A stretch of 64,000 nt of DNA from Chthonomonas sp. UBA2387 (GTDB lineage: Bacteria > Armatimonadota > Fimbriimonadia > Fimbriimonadales > Fimbriimonadaceae), in NCBI GenBank assembly GCA_002343445.1, contig DDSP01000065.1, positions 30,736 to 94,735 on the forward strand. The letters are read 5' to 3'. Position 1 is the first letter of the stretch. Every line of letters starts with the position of its first letter. The notes beneath the pieces are model-generated. The model made no database searches and was not told the origin of the DNA. It saw only the letters and a program-made list of their open reading frames with translations. Below are positions 45,859 to 55,453 of the stretch, piece after piece. Both the position numbers and the translations under genes were made by a program.

Positions 45859-45930
45859 GTTCGGCGGGTTTTGAGTCGGGTCTGCGATGGGGCCAGTTTA
45901 CTTGACCGGGCCGACCCCCCAAAGGAAAGT

Positions 45931-45962
45931 GGCTCCGTCCTCGAGGGAGAAGGAGCGGAGCC
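45931..45962 (-). terminator. Probable terminator after ispDF
   Basis: On the minus strand GGCTCCG / CGGAGCC (extended by TCCT / AGGA with one bulged base) is followed by ACTTTCCTTT. It lies about 75 bp past the ispDF stop and just before the methionine-synthase-like gene, so it would separate the two. The T-run is interrupted, so termination may be partial. Confidence 0.5.
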
Positions 45963-46037
45963 GGGGAGGGTGGTCTATACAGACTCTTGGGTTGTTACCG
46001 CGACTCCCCACCCGTTGGTTCCCGGCGTTCGCAAGAT

Positions 46038-47177
46038 TCAGAGCCGAATTCGGACGAGCGTCGCCACGGCATGCGCGGAGATGCCTTCGCCTCGGCCCAT
46101 CGCCCCGATGCCCTCGTGCGTGGTGGCCTTGATCCCCACGCGGTCGGGCTCGATGCCGAGCGCTGCCGCGATTCCCGCCCGAATGGCCTCACGCTTGGGT
46201 CCGATCTTGGGCGACTCGGCAATCAATGTCGCATCCACGTTTGTCACGCGCCAGCCCTCGCTACTCACCAAAGAGGCGGCACGGGCGACGAAGTCGAGCG
46301 AGGGCCGATCCTTCCATTCGGGGTCGGTGTTCGGGAAGTGGTGGCCGATGTCGGGCAACCCCGCCGCCCCGAGCACGGCATCCGCGATCGCATGCAACAA
46401 CACGTCGGCGTCGCTGTGGCCGGCCAAAGCGCGATGCCCCTCGAAGGCCACACCGCCCAGCATCAGGACCCGCCCGGGATCGTCCGAAAACGCATGCACG
46501 TCGTAGCCGAAGCCGACGCGGGTCTCGGTGCCGAACCGGGCCAGAGCCTTCTCCAAATCGCCAGGGTGCGTGATCTTCATGTTGCCTTCATCGCCTTCGA
46601 CCAGCGCAGGTCGCACGCCGATCGCTTCCATCGCGGAAAGTTCATCCGTGCACGTTCGGCCCTCTGCGCGGGCCGCCTCGAATGCTTGAAGCAAGAGGTC
46701 CCGGCGCGCGCCTTGGGGGGTCTGAACCGTTCGCAACGCCTGCCGGTCAAGCGTGCGCCAGGCGTCGCCGTCGCGTTGCTTCACCGTGTCGGTCATCGGC
46801 AGAGATGGCGCGGCCGCACCCGCCTCGCGCACGCCTTCGAGCACCCGCGAAACGAGCCCCGTCGAGGCGAACGGGCGGGCGGCATCGTGAACCAACACGA
46901 TTTCGGCCTGAGTTGCTTGGACGCCCAACTCGGAACTCTCTTGACGCGATGCGCCTCCCGCGACGACGAACGCCGCCTCGGGAGCGGCGATCCGATACGC
47001 CTCGACGTGCTCCGCCGCACACACCAAGCCAACTTCATCGACCTCGGGGTGGGCGAGGAACGCCTCGAAAGACCAGCGCCAGACGGGCTTGCCACCCAGC
47101 GACAGGTTCACTTTGTCCGCGCCGAAGCGCTCGCCCCTTCCGGCGGCGAGGACGATGGCGGCGACGCGAGGCTTCAC
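46038..47177 (-). CDS. ispDF: Bifunctional IspD/IspF of the MEP isoprenoid pathway
   Basis: Two enzymes are fused. IspD (residues about 1-225) has the nucleotide loop AAIVLAAGRGERFGADK and IVLVHDAARPFASTGLVSRV, the D-A-A-R-P hallmark. IspF (about 230-380) starts RVGFGYDVHAFSDDPGRVLM and has metal-binding His in the DVH and GHSDADVLLHAIADAVLGAA stretches, plus DIGHHFPNTDPEWKDRPSLD. Together they make CDP-methylerythritol and then the cyclic diphosphate. GTG 47175-47177 (VKPRVAAIVLAAG) is chosen as the start because it begins at the conserved strand. It overlaps the UPF0182 gene region closely, so the two may be co-transcribed. Confidence 0.93.
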   Translation of the reverse strand: MKPRVAAIVLAAGRGERFGADKVNLSLGGKPVWRWSFEAFLAHPEVDEVGLVCAAEHVEAYRIAAPEAAFVVAGGASRQESSELGVQATQAEIVLVHDAARPFASTGLVSRVLEGVREAGAAAPSLPMTDTVKQRDGDAWRTLDRQALRTVQTPQGARRDLLLQAFEAARAEGRTCTDELSAMEAIGVRPALVEGDEGNMKITHPGDLEKALARFGTETRVGFGYDVHAFSDDPGRVLMLGGVAFEGHRALAGHSDADVLLHAIADAVLGAAGLPDIGHHFPNTDPEWKDRPSLDFVARAASLVSSEGWRVTNVDATLIAESPKIGPKREAIRAGIAAALGIEPDRVGIKATTHEGIGAMGRGEGISAHAVATLVRIRL

Positions 47178-47199
47178 GGGTTCGATGGCTCGAAGTGTA

Positions 47200-50016
47200 T
47201 CACTCGCCAAGCGCCCTCAACTTGGTCGAAAGCTCGCGGATGAGTTCGCCGTACTTGCCGAAGTCGCCCGCCTTCAGGGCTTCCTGGGCTTGATCGAGCA
47301 ATTTGGCGGCATCGCGCACTTGAGCCTTGGGGATGAACGCATCGCTCTCTTGGGCGGGCTGCGCCGCGTCGCTCGGCGCGGCCGGTGCAGGCGTTGCTCC
47401 CGTCTTGCGCGGGTCGCGCCCGAAGAGTTTCTGAAGCGCCTCGGCGTAGGTGTCCGCCACCACGACTTGGTCGCTCAACCCCAAGATGACCTTCTTGAGC
47501 TCCGGAATCGCTTGGATGCCCTGCGAACGCGAGCGGAGGAAGAGCGGCTTGACATAGAGCACGCTCCGCCCGATCGGCACGACCAGCAGGTTGCCCGGCA
47601 CGATCTGGCTTTGGTCGTTGTTGAGTTGCCGGTTGATGTCGGCGATCTCGCGGTCCTGGTCGAAGATGGACTCCATCTGGGCGGGACCTTGGATGACGCT
47701 TCCCTTCGGGAACTTGTACAGAACCAATCGTCCGTACTGGCCCGGGTCGCAATGCGCCGCGAGCCATCCGCTCATGTTGGGTTTCTCGCGAGGCGTAAAG
47801 GGCAAGATGAGCATGAAGCCCTCGTCCGCTTCGTCGGGCAGCCGCATCTGCACCCAGTAGGCCTTCATGCGCTCGCCGCTGCCGCTCTGCCCGCGCTCGA
47901 CCGGGACCTCCCAAGCGTCTTCGTTGTTGAGGAACTGCGTCGGCTCCGTCACATGGTACTGAGTGAGTTGATGGCTCTGGAGCATAAACAAATCTTCCGG
48001 ATACCGGAAGTGCCGATCCAAGCCCTCGGGGACTTCGGCAGCGGGCCGGATCAGGCCGGGATAGACCCGTTGCCACGCGGCTAAGAGGGGCTCCTCCGGC
48101 TCGACCGCATAGGCTGTGCACTCGCCCGAATAGGCATCCACCACGGCTTTCACCGAGTTGCGGATGTAGTTGAGCCCCTTCGCGCCCCGTATCCGCGCCG
48201 AATACGGCACTCGGTCGGTCGTTGTGTAGCCGTCCAGAATCCACAGGAACCGCCCGCCGAAAGCGACCAGGTAGGGATCGCGATCGAACTGCAAGAACGG
48301 ATAGACCAGGGACGCCCGCTCGATCACGTTGCGCCGATAGAGGATGCGCGACTTGCCCGTCACGTTGGGCGATATGAGCAAGTTTTGATCGCTGAACAGC
48401 GTCGCATAAGCGAACTTGGCCAGGGGTGCACCCAGCGGGACGCCACGGTTCGCGGTCCAGCGGTAGGTCTTCACCTCGCGTTCCGAAGGCATGTCGAACT
48501 CGTCTTCCTTGGTGTCGACGACGGCATAGTCGTCGCGCAGATTCCCGTATTCGTCGCGGATGTCGCTGAAGTAGAGCCGGGGCTGCTCGATGCTCAACCC
48601 CTCCGGAGTCTTGACGGGCAGGTCCTTGACCAAGAACTTGGGTCGGCCGCTTGGCTCGGCCTCGTTGACGGGCGAGAGGGCCATGCCAATGCCGTGCGTG
48701 TATTGCAGGCGCTGGTTCACCCAGTTGCGGGCGTTGCGGTCCAAGCCGTCGATGTCGATGTCGCGCGGACTGAGCATGACGACGCGCTGCTTGCCGTCGA
48801 TCGTGTAGCGGTCAATGTCCACGTCGTAGAACGCGTAGTAGCGGCGCAAGCCTTGCAAGCCCTCGAACGACTGGCGCAACACGTCGGGGTCCCACAGCCG
48901 CATGTTGTCGAGCGTGTTGCGCGAGGCGTCCACCTCGACAGGCGTCGGCCGCACCTGCACGTCGAAGTCTTTCACTTCGATGTTGTCGATCCCGTAGGCG
49001 AATCGCGTCATCTCGATGGCGTTCTTGGCGAACGGCCCCTCGACGTCCAAGTAGTTCGGGCCGACGTACGCCCGCTGGACGACCGACGGAACCAGCCCCA
49101 GGCCGACAAAGAACACGAGCACACAGGCCACCACGGCCATGACGGTCGCGCGGAACGGTTTGCCTTTCCAGCCGTTGACCAGCGTCACCAGAGCGGCCAA
49201 GGCGATGACGCCCGCCAACACCGTTTGCATCTTGAGCTGCACGCTGCCCGCGAACCCCGCTCCCGTGAACTGGCCGGCATCGGCGAGGCCATAGCCGTAT
49301 CGGCCCAACCACGTGCGCCATGCCAAAGCGGCCAGCGTCAGCGCCCCCAAAAGGGCCAGGTGCTTGCGGATGGTCGGACGACCCAGTTCGATGCGCGCCA
49401 GCGAGGCCAGGGCCTGCAAGCCGGCATACAGCGCGACCGATAGCACCAAGGCCGTGAGAAACACCCCGAACACATAGGCCGCGAGCGCGGAAAGCCACGG
49501 CCACACGAACACGAACCAACCCACTTCCATCCCGAACAGGGGATCGGTTCGGCCAAACGGTTGCGCGTTCTGGGCAAGCGCCATCGCCCGCCATTGGGCG
49601 GAAAAGCCGAACGCTTCGATCCCTGCAAAGGCTGTCGCGAGCAACGCGGCCGCAAGACCCGACCGCTTTTCGGCCCACGAGAGGGCGTTTGCCACCAGCC
49701 GTTCGCCGATGCTGTCGGGCGTTCGCGAGAACACCTGGGCCGTCCTCAGAGGGCGGCGCACCGCATCGAACACCAACAGCCACGCTGGCACGAATGCGAT
49801 CGCGAACAGCATCAGCCGGTTTCGCCAAGCCGTCAGGAACACCTCGGGCTGGCCCGCATCGTGGCGGTACCACAGCCAATCGGTGTACGGGCGCACCAAC
49901 GCGTTCACGAGCGAGAACAGCACGAGAAAGCCCAGAATGGCGATGGCCGCCTTGGGCGTCCCCGGCTTCTTCGTGCTCGTCCCGATGACCCTGGCGAATT
50001 GAACGTCTTGGTCCAT
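47200..50016 (-). CDS. UPF0182-family large membrane protein
   Basis: The 938-residue protein has about seven membrane segments in the first 330 residues, for example AAIAILGFLVLFSLVNALVR and NRLMLFAIAFVPAWLLVFDA, followed by a large extracytoplasmic domain with NPNVTGKSRILYRRNVIERA-like beta strands and the family motif YIRNSVKAVVDAYSGECTAY. The C-terminal part ends in a charged helical tail (AKLLDQAQEALKAGDFGKYG). UPF0182 proteins (PF03699) occur in cyanobacteria, actinobacteria and Armatimonadota with no known biochemical role. The length is typical. It runs into ispDF. Confidence 0.92.
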   Translation of the reverse strand: MDQDVQFARVIGTSTKKPGTPKAAIAILGFLVLFSLVNALVRPYTDWLWYRHDAGQPEVFLTAWRNRLMLFAIAFVPAWLLVFDAVRRPLRTAQVFSRTPDSIGERLVANALSWAEKRSGLAAALLATAFAGIEAFGFSAQWRAMALAQNAQPFGRTDPLFGMEVGWFVFVWPWLSALAAYVFGVFLTALVLSVALYAGLQALASLARIELGRPTIRKHLALLGALTLAALAWRTWLGRYGYGLADAGQFTGAGFAGSVQLKMQTVLAGVIALAALVTLVNGWKGKPFRATVMAVVACVLVFFVGLGLVPSVVQRAYVGPNYLDVEGPFAKNAIEMTRFAYGIDNIEVKDFDVQVRPTPVEVDASRNTLDNMRLWDPDVLRQSFEGLQGLRRYYAFYDVDIDRYTIDGKQRVVMLSPRDIDIDGLDRNARNWVNQRLQYTHGIGMALSPVNEAEPSGRPKFLVKDLPVKTPEGLSIEQPRLYFSDIRDEYGNLRDDYAVVDTKEDEFDMPSEREVKTYRWTANRGVPLGAPLAKFAYATLFSDQNLLISPNVTGKSRILYRRNVIERASLVYPFLQFDRDPYLVAFGGRFLWILDGYTTTDRVPYSARIRGAKGLNYIRNSVKAVVDAYSGECTAYAVEPEEPLLAAWQRVYPGLIRPAAEVPEGLDRHFRYPEDLFMLQSHQLTQYHVTEPTQFLNNEDAWEVPVERGQSGSGERMKAYWVQMRLPDEADEGFMLILPFTPREKPNMSGWLAAHCDPGQYGRLVLYKFPKGSVIQGPAQMESIFDQDREIADINRQLNNDQSQIVPGNLLVVPIGRSVLYVKPLFLRSRSQGIQAIPELKKVILGLSDQVVVADTYAEALQKLFGRDPRKTGATPAPAAPSDAAQPAQESDAFIPKAQVRDAAKLLDQAQEALKAGDFGKYGELIRELSTKLRALGE

Positions 50017-50071
50017 CGCCTAAGCATACGGGTTTTTGACCCCGCGCGTTTTGAGTCGGCGAGCGCCGAGG

Positions 50072-52327
50072 CTACTTCTTCACGGGAAACTTCCAGATCG
50101 TGACGCTGTAGGGGGGCAGAACCAGCTTGCCGGCGGGCGCCTGGTCGCCTTGCTCGCGGATCACGATCTTGGGCGGACTGCCGGGATCGTTGTACGCCAT
50201 GGGGTCGGCATCGGCCATGCGCCATCGCGTGCCCATGTCGGCCAGGTTCACGCCGCTCAGGTCGAGCCGGACTTCCTGAGCCTCGCCCAAAGGGTTGACC
50301 GCCGCGATGGTGAACGCATTGCCGCCATCGGCCCACGCCGCCGCAAGGTCCACGGGCCGCGTGTCGCCGGAGACTTCCACCGGCACGTCGCCGAACCACT
50401 TGCGATACATCATCAGCACCAAGCCCGTGGTCTCGAAGGCGGCAGCGGTGGGCGTGGTCTTGATCGCGCCGATCACGTTCACCGTCTGCGCGTATTGGGC
50501 CATGCCGATCACGTCGGTCGAACGTGCGAACTCGTGAACGCCCGCTGCGATGCCGAGGCCGTCTTTGAGGAAGTACCGCGTGCCCAGTTCGCCGAACACG
50601 TGGGGCCCGTACCAGTAGTTCCACTCATCCATCGCCACCTTGATGTCCAACTTGGCGATCTCGGGGTGCTGGGCGCGGAAGGCCCGATGCCACTCGGCCT
50701 TGCGGCGGATGGCGTCGGGGATCTGGGCCACGTGCGATGCCACGCCGGGCTTTTCTTGGCAATAGAAGTGCTCGCTGAGCAGCGTCATGGCGTGGGCGCT
50801 CTGGCGGAGCATCCCGTCCGACCACGTGGGGGCGTCGCCCACCGCGATGATCTTGATATCGGGGTCCACCTGCCGCATGCGCTTGGCGAAGTCGTTGTGC
50901 TTGATCACGTATTGGTTCAGCGCCATGTGGCCCAACTGCCAGTCGCCGTACATCTCGTTGCCGATGCCCCACCAGACGACCTTCCACGGCTCCTTGCGAC
51001 CGTTCTTGGCGCGCCATTGGCCCATCGTCGAATCGGCGGGGCCGTTCATGTACTCGACCCATTGGGCCGCCGAGTACGAGTCGCCGAAGCCCGCGTTCAC
51101 CACGATGTGCGGCTCGGTGCCGATGAGTTCGCAGAACCGCATGAACTCGTGCACGCCGAAGTCGTTGTGCTCGACGCCGAGCCAAGCCGGGTTCTTGCGC
51201 GGCGGGCGCCGGTCGGGGTCGCCCAACCCATCGCGCCATTCGTAGCCGCTGACGAAGTTGCCGCCCGGCCATCGGTAGAGCGGCGCGTTCAGTTGCTTGA
51301 GCAACTCCAGCGTGTCGGCCCGCATCCCCTCCACGTTGTCGGCGGGCATCAAGGAGACCGTTCCCACGCGGAAGGGCTTGTCCGAGGTGAGGGCAAGGGC
51401 CGCATTCGTCGAACTCGACGAGGCTCGGAACGCGAACTCGAACTTTGCGTACCCGCTGCCGACGTCCAAGGTCTGGCTGTGGTCGCCGAGGCTCACCTGC
51501 ACCCTGGCTGGGCCAGCGAGCCAAGCCCGGCCCACGTAGCGCTTACCCGCCACGAGATGCAGTCCTTCCTGCCGGATGCCGCCCAGGCCCTGTGGCGTGA
51601 CGTGGGGCGAGTGGTCGCCCACGAACGCGTCCTTGGTCTCCATCGCCACCGTCGCGCTTGCCGCTTGCCAGGGCGAGTCGCGATGGCCCAGTGGGTGATA
51701 GAACTTGCGGTCCTCCAGCATCTCCGCCCAAATGCCGCCGTAGATGCAGCGACCGAGGTGCTCGATGAACTGGCTGTAGATGTATGGCGACATCGGCTCG
51801 CGGCGTCGGTCGGCGTGAATGGTCGCGCGGTAATCGGGGGTGGTGGTGCTCATGAGTCGTAGAGTGATGTCGTCGTACCAAGCGGTGCCCGTGGACGTGC
51901 CATGGAATCCGAGAATGCAGTTGAGTTGGATGGTGTCGTCCGCGCCGGAGTCGAACTCGATGGCCACTTGGGTCCAATCGCGGGTGCCGACGACGGCATT
52001 CGAGTGTTCGGGTCGTGAGTGGAGGTTCAGGAGGGCTCCCCGACCCGTGCCGGCGGCGACGTTCTCGGTCTTGATCCACGCCTCGAGGCGGTATCGGCTA
52101 AAGGGCTTGACCGGAATGTTGGCCTGCCACCCGCCGTCGGTGGGCTGGTTGCCCACGACTTTGGCGGCTCGGCCCCCGTTTCGTCCTTCGGGCACGATCT
52201 GAACAACGGGCTGGCCACGCCAAACGGCGCGCCTCCAACCGGCGTCTCCCCGTTCGAAGTCTCCGTTGGCGACGGGCAGGACCTGAACGGCCGCAAAAGC
52301 AACGGCGACGAGGCAGACGAGCGTCAT
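50072..52327 (-). CDS. Secreted GH51 alpha-L-arabinofuranosidase
   Basis: The 751-residue protein, starting at ATG 52327, has a signal peptide (TLVCLVAVAFAAVQVLPVAN), an N-terminal carbohydrate-binding-like beta sandwich (VANGDFERGDAGWRR through TAWYDDITLRLM), then the GH51 barrel beginning SPYIYSQFIEHLGRCIYGGI. The acid/base is Glu458 in WWGIGNEMYGDWQLG and the nucleophile Glu568 in VAMDEWNYWYGPHVF. Ends with a C-terminal beta sandwich. It would remove arabinose from arabinoxylan or arabinan outside the cell. An upstream TTG 18 bp earlier is a weaker start. Confidence 0.93.
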   Translation of the reverse strand: MTLVCLVAVAFAAVQVLPVANGDFERGDAGWRRAVWRGQPVVQIVPEGRNGGRAAKVVGNQPTDGGWQANIPVKPFSRYRLEAWIKTENVAAGTGRGALLNLHSRPEHSNAVVGTRDWTQVAIEFDSGADDTIQLNCILGFHGTSTGTAWYDDITLRLMSTTTPDYRATIHADRRREPMSPYIYSQFIEHLGRCIYGGIWAEMLEDRKFYHPLGHRDSPWQAASATVAMETKDAFVGDHSPHVTPQGLGGIRQEGLHLVAGKRYVGRAWLAGPARVQVSLGDHSQTLDVGSGYAKFEFAFRASSSSTNAALALTSDKPFRVGTVSLMPADNVEGMRADTLELLKQLNAPLYRWPGGNFVSGYEWRDGLGDPDRRPPRKNPAWLGVEHNDFGVHEFMRFCELIGTEPHIVVNAGFGDSYSAAQWVEYMNGPADSTMGQWRAKNGRKEPWKVVWWGIGNEMYGDWQLGHMALNQYVIKHNDFAKRMRQVDPDIKIIAVGDAPTWSDGMLRQSAHAMTLLSEHFYCQEKPGVASHVAQIPDAIRRKAEWHRAFRAQHPEIAKLDIKVAMDEWNYWYGPHVFGELGTRYFLKDGLGIAAGVHEFARSTDVIGMAQYAQTVNVIGAIKTTPTAAAFETTGLVLMMYRKWFGDVPVEVSGDTRPVDLAAAWADGGNAFTIAAVNPLGEAQEVRLDLSGVNLADMGTRWRMADADPMAYNDPGSPPKIVIREQGDQAPAGKLVLPPYSVTIWKFPVKK

Positions 52328-52409
52328 GTGCAAAGTTTGCTCCAAAAGTGCCTACGAATGGGAGAGCTTCGGGGCCTGCTCATCCGTACAATGGATTAGG
52401 TCACGCGTC

Positions 52410-52805
52410 ATGGAAGCCGTCACTGTCGCCGGTATGTTGGTCGCGCTCGCCTATGCGACTTTGTTGCTGGGCGGCTACATCTTTGGCATGTTCATGCTGT
52501 GGAAGGCCGTGGGTTCGCGCAGCTTCTGCAAGTTCAACCGGCTCGTCGTGGTCCGCGCCATTTGGGCGGGCGCGGCGTTTCTGGGTTCGCTGGCCGTGCT
52601 GCTGCCCCTCGAGCCGACGCTGCGGCTGACGACGGCGCTGATCGTGTTCATCCTGCACGGCACGCCCGCCTACACGGGCTTTTCGGTCGGTGTGGCGACG
52701 TTCGACGAGGGCGATCGCCTTCGGCGCGAGCAACGGACGGTGCAATGGCTGCTGGAGTGGGAGGACGAACGCGCCGCCCGCACCGCTCGTGACGACGAGG
52801 CGTGA
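52410..52805 (+). CDS. Small membrane protein of unknown function
   Basis: The 131-residue protein starts MEAVTVAGMLVALAYATLLL and has three or four membrane helices (LGGYIFGMFMLWKAVGSRSF; VVVRAIWAGAAFLGSLAVLL; TALIVFILHGTPAYTGFSVG), with a charged cytosolic C-terminus (EGDRLRREQRTVQWLLEWED). No family is recognised. It is divergent from the arabinofuranosidase gene and upstream of the orphan at 52853, with a 47-bp gap. Confidence 0.65.
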   Translation: MEAVTVAGMLVALAYATLLLGGYIFGMFMLWKAVGSRSFCKFNRLVVVRAIWAGAAFLGSLAVLLPLEPTLRLTTALIVFILHGTPAYTGFSVGVATFDEGDRLRREQRTVQWLLEWEDERAARTARDDEA

Positions 52806-52852
52806 CGGTCCGTGGGCGATGACCCCAGCGTCCCCGGGGTATACCTTCGGCG

Positions 52853-54646
52853 ATGTTTGAGCCGGTCGGGTACGAAGTTGCAGGAAGGCGAGTGTTGCAG
52901 GCTCGGCCCTCTCGCGGCCGCGTCAACCTGATCGCAGGTTCCTGCTACCGCGCGGGTCTCAAGACGCCCCAAATCCGCGCCATTCTGTTGCGAAGCGCGC
53001 TCGGAGACCGGATTCACCCATCCATAGTAGAAGCGTCCGGAGACGCCTCCGCCGACTACGCTCTGGTTTACAGCAATCCATCGTTGCGCCAATGGATCGC
53101 CAACCACCACGATAAATGTTGGGAAGACGCCAAAGTCGCCGACCCGCTGGACTTGCTTGAGGGCAACAACTGGGATTGGCCATCCCTGACGTCGCCGCTC
53201 CTGGGGATGGACGCAATCCTCCAACGGCTTGACAAGACCCATGAGTGCCACAATTTTGCGCAGGCAACCATTCGGTTCGAAGACGAGCACGGCAGATTTC
53301 CTGTGAGACAAGATGTCACGCTGTTCCATGCTCTAAGCCTACTAGTGCAAGGTCAACCATTGGACTACTACCGACTGCGGATTCCAATCACTCATCAAGA
53401 ACGCAAGTTCTTTCTTGATGTAGAATCCGCTTACTCGGGCAATCACTATCCCTGGACGCTCACCCTGTACTCCCGCGATGAGGATATGGCGCACGCGCCG
53501 ACCTGCCTATTGCTGACCGCAACCGATTTTGCGCTGTCTCAACTCCAGACATTCAATGACGATGGGACGACACTCGACTCATCGGCCGATCGCCCATACA
53601 TCGTGTTCGACCACGACGATGACGAAGATGAACAGGTGGAAGAATATCTCTCTGCCGACTATGACGAATTCGACCAAGAAGCGTTGCTCTTTCTCAACGA
53701 ATACGAGGAGCGATGCCCTTCAGTAAAGCAACTCGTTGACGAAGTGCTTCGCAACCCACTGTTTCCGTATCCCGTGGTGCTCGTCGCTGACAGACGATCT
53801 CCAGCCTTTGCGTTCGAGAGCGATATTCACCACCGCTTGGTCGGCGCGGTGAATACCGAGGTCATGTCGGTTGCGACCGTATTCAGACTTCCCGTGAGAG
53901 CACAATCGGCGCTGCTCGAGCGCTGTGGAATGGACATCCCGGCCTTCGACGGCAAGGTCCTGCTTTGGAATCCGGGAGGATCGGTCAAGCCAGTGGCGAC
54001 GTTTAGCGGAGACGAATCCACGATTCCCTCTGTTGCGGCCAGCGTGCGAGCTGCGATTCTCGACTTGGTCGCAACAAAAAAACTGGGTTGCTGGACGGAA
54101 CAGGAGGGCGTCTATCGCGCCATCGCCGAGCGACCCAGTGAATACGAAGTGGACTACCGCCGTCTGCTGGCTGCCGAGGAGGCCAGAAAGGCACAAGCGA
54201 GGGTTTCTCATCCAGCCGACCATCCCAAGCTGAAGCGGGATAAGTTGACCTTGGGCCTTCTCATGATGTTTCTCAAATCCAGGCTCTTCGAGGTCAGCAA
54301 GGAGGCCCTCAAATCGGCTCACTCCCACCCCCACGGTGACGCCCTCATCTCCTTAAAAGCACTGAGGACTATCGAGGATATCCTAATTGACGAAAACTGG
54401 CAGTGGTTCGCGAGTTCTCAAACTGGTGAGGGTTGGAAGTACAGTCCGAGAGAGTCTGAGGCGACCTTGAACAAGCATGGAGAGCACCGGCCGATCCATC
54501 AAGGAAAACCCATGCAGAAGCACCTAACGATCGGTAGGAACTCCTCCGACCGTTGCGTTCAAATCTACTTCGAAGTAGATCCATCCAAACGAAAGATCAT
54601 CATCGGCTATTGTGGTCGCCATTTGCCGACTTCATCCGGATGGTAG
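52853..54646 (+). CDS. Large orphan protein of unusual composition
   Basis: This 597-codon frame has no family I recognise. Its base composition, from about 53 kb on, is clearly richer in A/T than its neighbours, with many AAT, ATT and GAT codons. Visible parts: a middle region with a very acidic segment (FDHDDDEDEQVEEYLSADYD, residues about 245-265), a region with PYPVVLVADRRSPAFAFESD and ATVFRLPVRAQSALLERCGM, then a helical segment, and a C-terminal domain ending CVQIYFEVDPSKRKIIIGYC plus GRHLPTSSGW. That last pattern (short strands then G-x-H-L) recalls C-terminal domains of some toxin or defence proteins, but this is only a resemblance. The real start may be downstream of 52853. Confidence 0.6.
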   Translation: MFEPVGYEVAGRRVLQARPSRGRVNLIAGSCYRAGLKTPQIRAILLRSALGDRIHPSIVEASGDASADYALVYSNPSLRQWIANHHDKCWEDAKVADPLDLLEGNNWDWPSLTSPLLGMDAILQRLDKTHECHNFAQATIRFEDEHGRFPVRQDVTLFHALSLLVQGQPLDYYRLRIPITHQERKFFLDVESAYSGNHYPWTLTLYSRDEDMAHAPTCLLLTATDFALSQLQTFNDDGTTLDSSADRPYIVFDHDDDEDEQVEEYLSADYDEFDQEALLFLNEYEERCPSVKQLVDEVLRNPLFPYPVVLVADRRSPAFAFESDIHHRLVGAVNTEVMSVATVFRLPVRAQSALLERCGMDIPAFDGKVLLWNPGGSVKPVATFSGDESTIPSVAASVRAAILDLVATKKLGCWTEQEGVYRAIAERPSEYEVDYRRLLAAEEARKAQARVSHPADHPKLKRDKLTLGLLMMFLKSRLFEVSKEALKSAHSHPHGDALISLKALRTIEDILIDENWQWFASSQTGEGWKYSPRESEATLNKHGEHRPIHQGKPMQKHLTIGRNSSDRCVQIYFEVDPSKRKIIIGYCGRHLPTSSGW

Positions 54647-54717
54647 CTTGACAAATTGCGCGCGTCTTTTCTTGACATCCCCGCGGAGAGCCCCTAGCGG
54701 ATTCGCATCCACAGGCG

Positions 54718-55449
54718 CTACCGACCCACGTAGAAGACCTGCAGCGTCCCCACCTGGGAGTAGCCCAACTGCGGGTAGAGGAGCGAACCCACCTTGCTCG
54801 CCGCAAGCACCGACCACCGGATGCCGAGCGACGCGTCCTCGGCAAGCATCGTCCGCATCAGCGCGCCGCCGAGCCCCTGACGCCGATGGGACTCGTGAAC
54901 CCACAAATCGGCCACCCACGAGCGGTCCGCCGCCGTCGGCACGCTGCGCACCCAGCCCACGACCTCGTCGCCATCCCGCGCCAAGTAGAGCCGCATCTGC
55001 TCCTGGGCAAAGTGCTCGTCGGTCATCTTGCGAGTTCCAGCGGCGGCGCGCATGGCCTGCAGGTCGGCGGTGGTCCTCGCTCGAGCCACCCTCGGATCGT
55101 AGAACGCCTCGTCGCCCAACTCCTTGACAAAGAACGCCTCGCGGACGATGAGCCGGTATCCGAGGTCGCGGTAGCGCCGGTACACCGCCGGGTCGCCTTC
55201 GGGGTCGGGGTCGAGCGCGCAAACAAACGTCCTGCCGGGTACGTCCCGCATCAGTCGGTGCACTTCGTCGGGTGGGACGCACGGGGCCAACAGCTCGTTC
55301 TTCCTTGGCCCACGACTCTTGCGCGTACCCGGCACATCGCGGAGCAACCAGCACGGCCCCAGCGGCACGGCCTCGTAAGGCGTGGGCAGCGACTTGCACT
55401 TGCTGAACGCCTTGGCGAACACCTCGATGGCGTCGGGCAGGCTCAGCAC
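54718..55449 (-). CDS. GNAT-family N-acetyltransferase
   Basis: From GTG 55447-55449 the product is 243 residues; an upstream ATG (55485) in the same frame is possible but overlaps the preceding gene. The C-terminal half is a GNAT fold, with the acetyl-CoA loop HESHRRQGLGGALMRTMLAE (R-R-x-G-x-G motif A) and VLAASKVGSLLYPQLGYSQV, the G-Y-x-x end of motif B. The N-terminal half (PDAIEVFAKAFSKCKSLPTP; RTFVCALDPDPEGDPAVYRR) is an extra domain, possibly a second degenerate GNAT. The substrate is unknown. It follows the DUF4434 gene by 4 bp. Confidence 0.8.
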   Translation of the reverse strand: MLSLPDAIEVFAKAFSKCKSLPTPYEAVPLGPCWLLRDVPGTRKSRGPRKNELLAPCVPPDEVHRLMRDVPGRTFVCALDPDPEGDPAVYRRYRDLGYRLIVREAFFVKELGDEAFYDPRVARARTTADLQAMRAAAGTRKMTDEHFAQEQMRLYLARDGDEVVGWVRSVPTAADRSWVADLWVHESHRRQGLGGALMRTMLAEDASLGIRWSVLAASKVGSLLYPQLGYSQVGTLQVFYVGR

Positions 55450-55453
55450 CGCG

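Noticed and set aside
45859..46037. Possible cobalamin or SAM riboswitch before the methionine-synthase-like gene
   Set aside because: The leader lacks the B12 box and the SAM-I core. The only strong structure is the terminator-like hairpin at 45931-45962.
54647..54717. Two TTGACA-like -35 boxes on the plus strand
   Set aside because: No matching -10 box at a usual distance and no plus-strand gene downstream; the next gene is on the minus strand and ends there.
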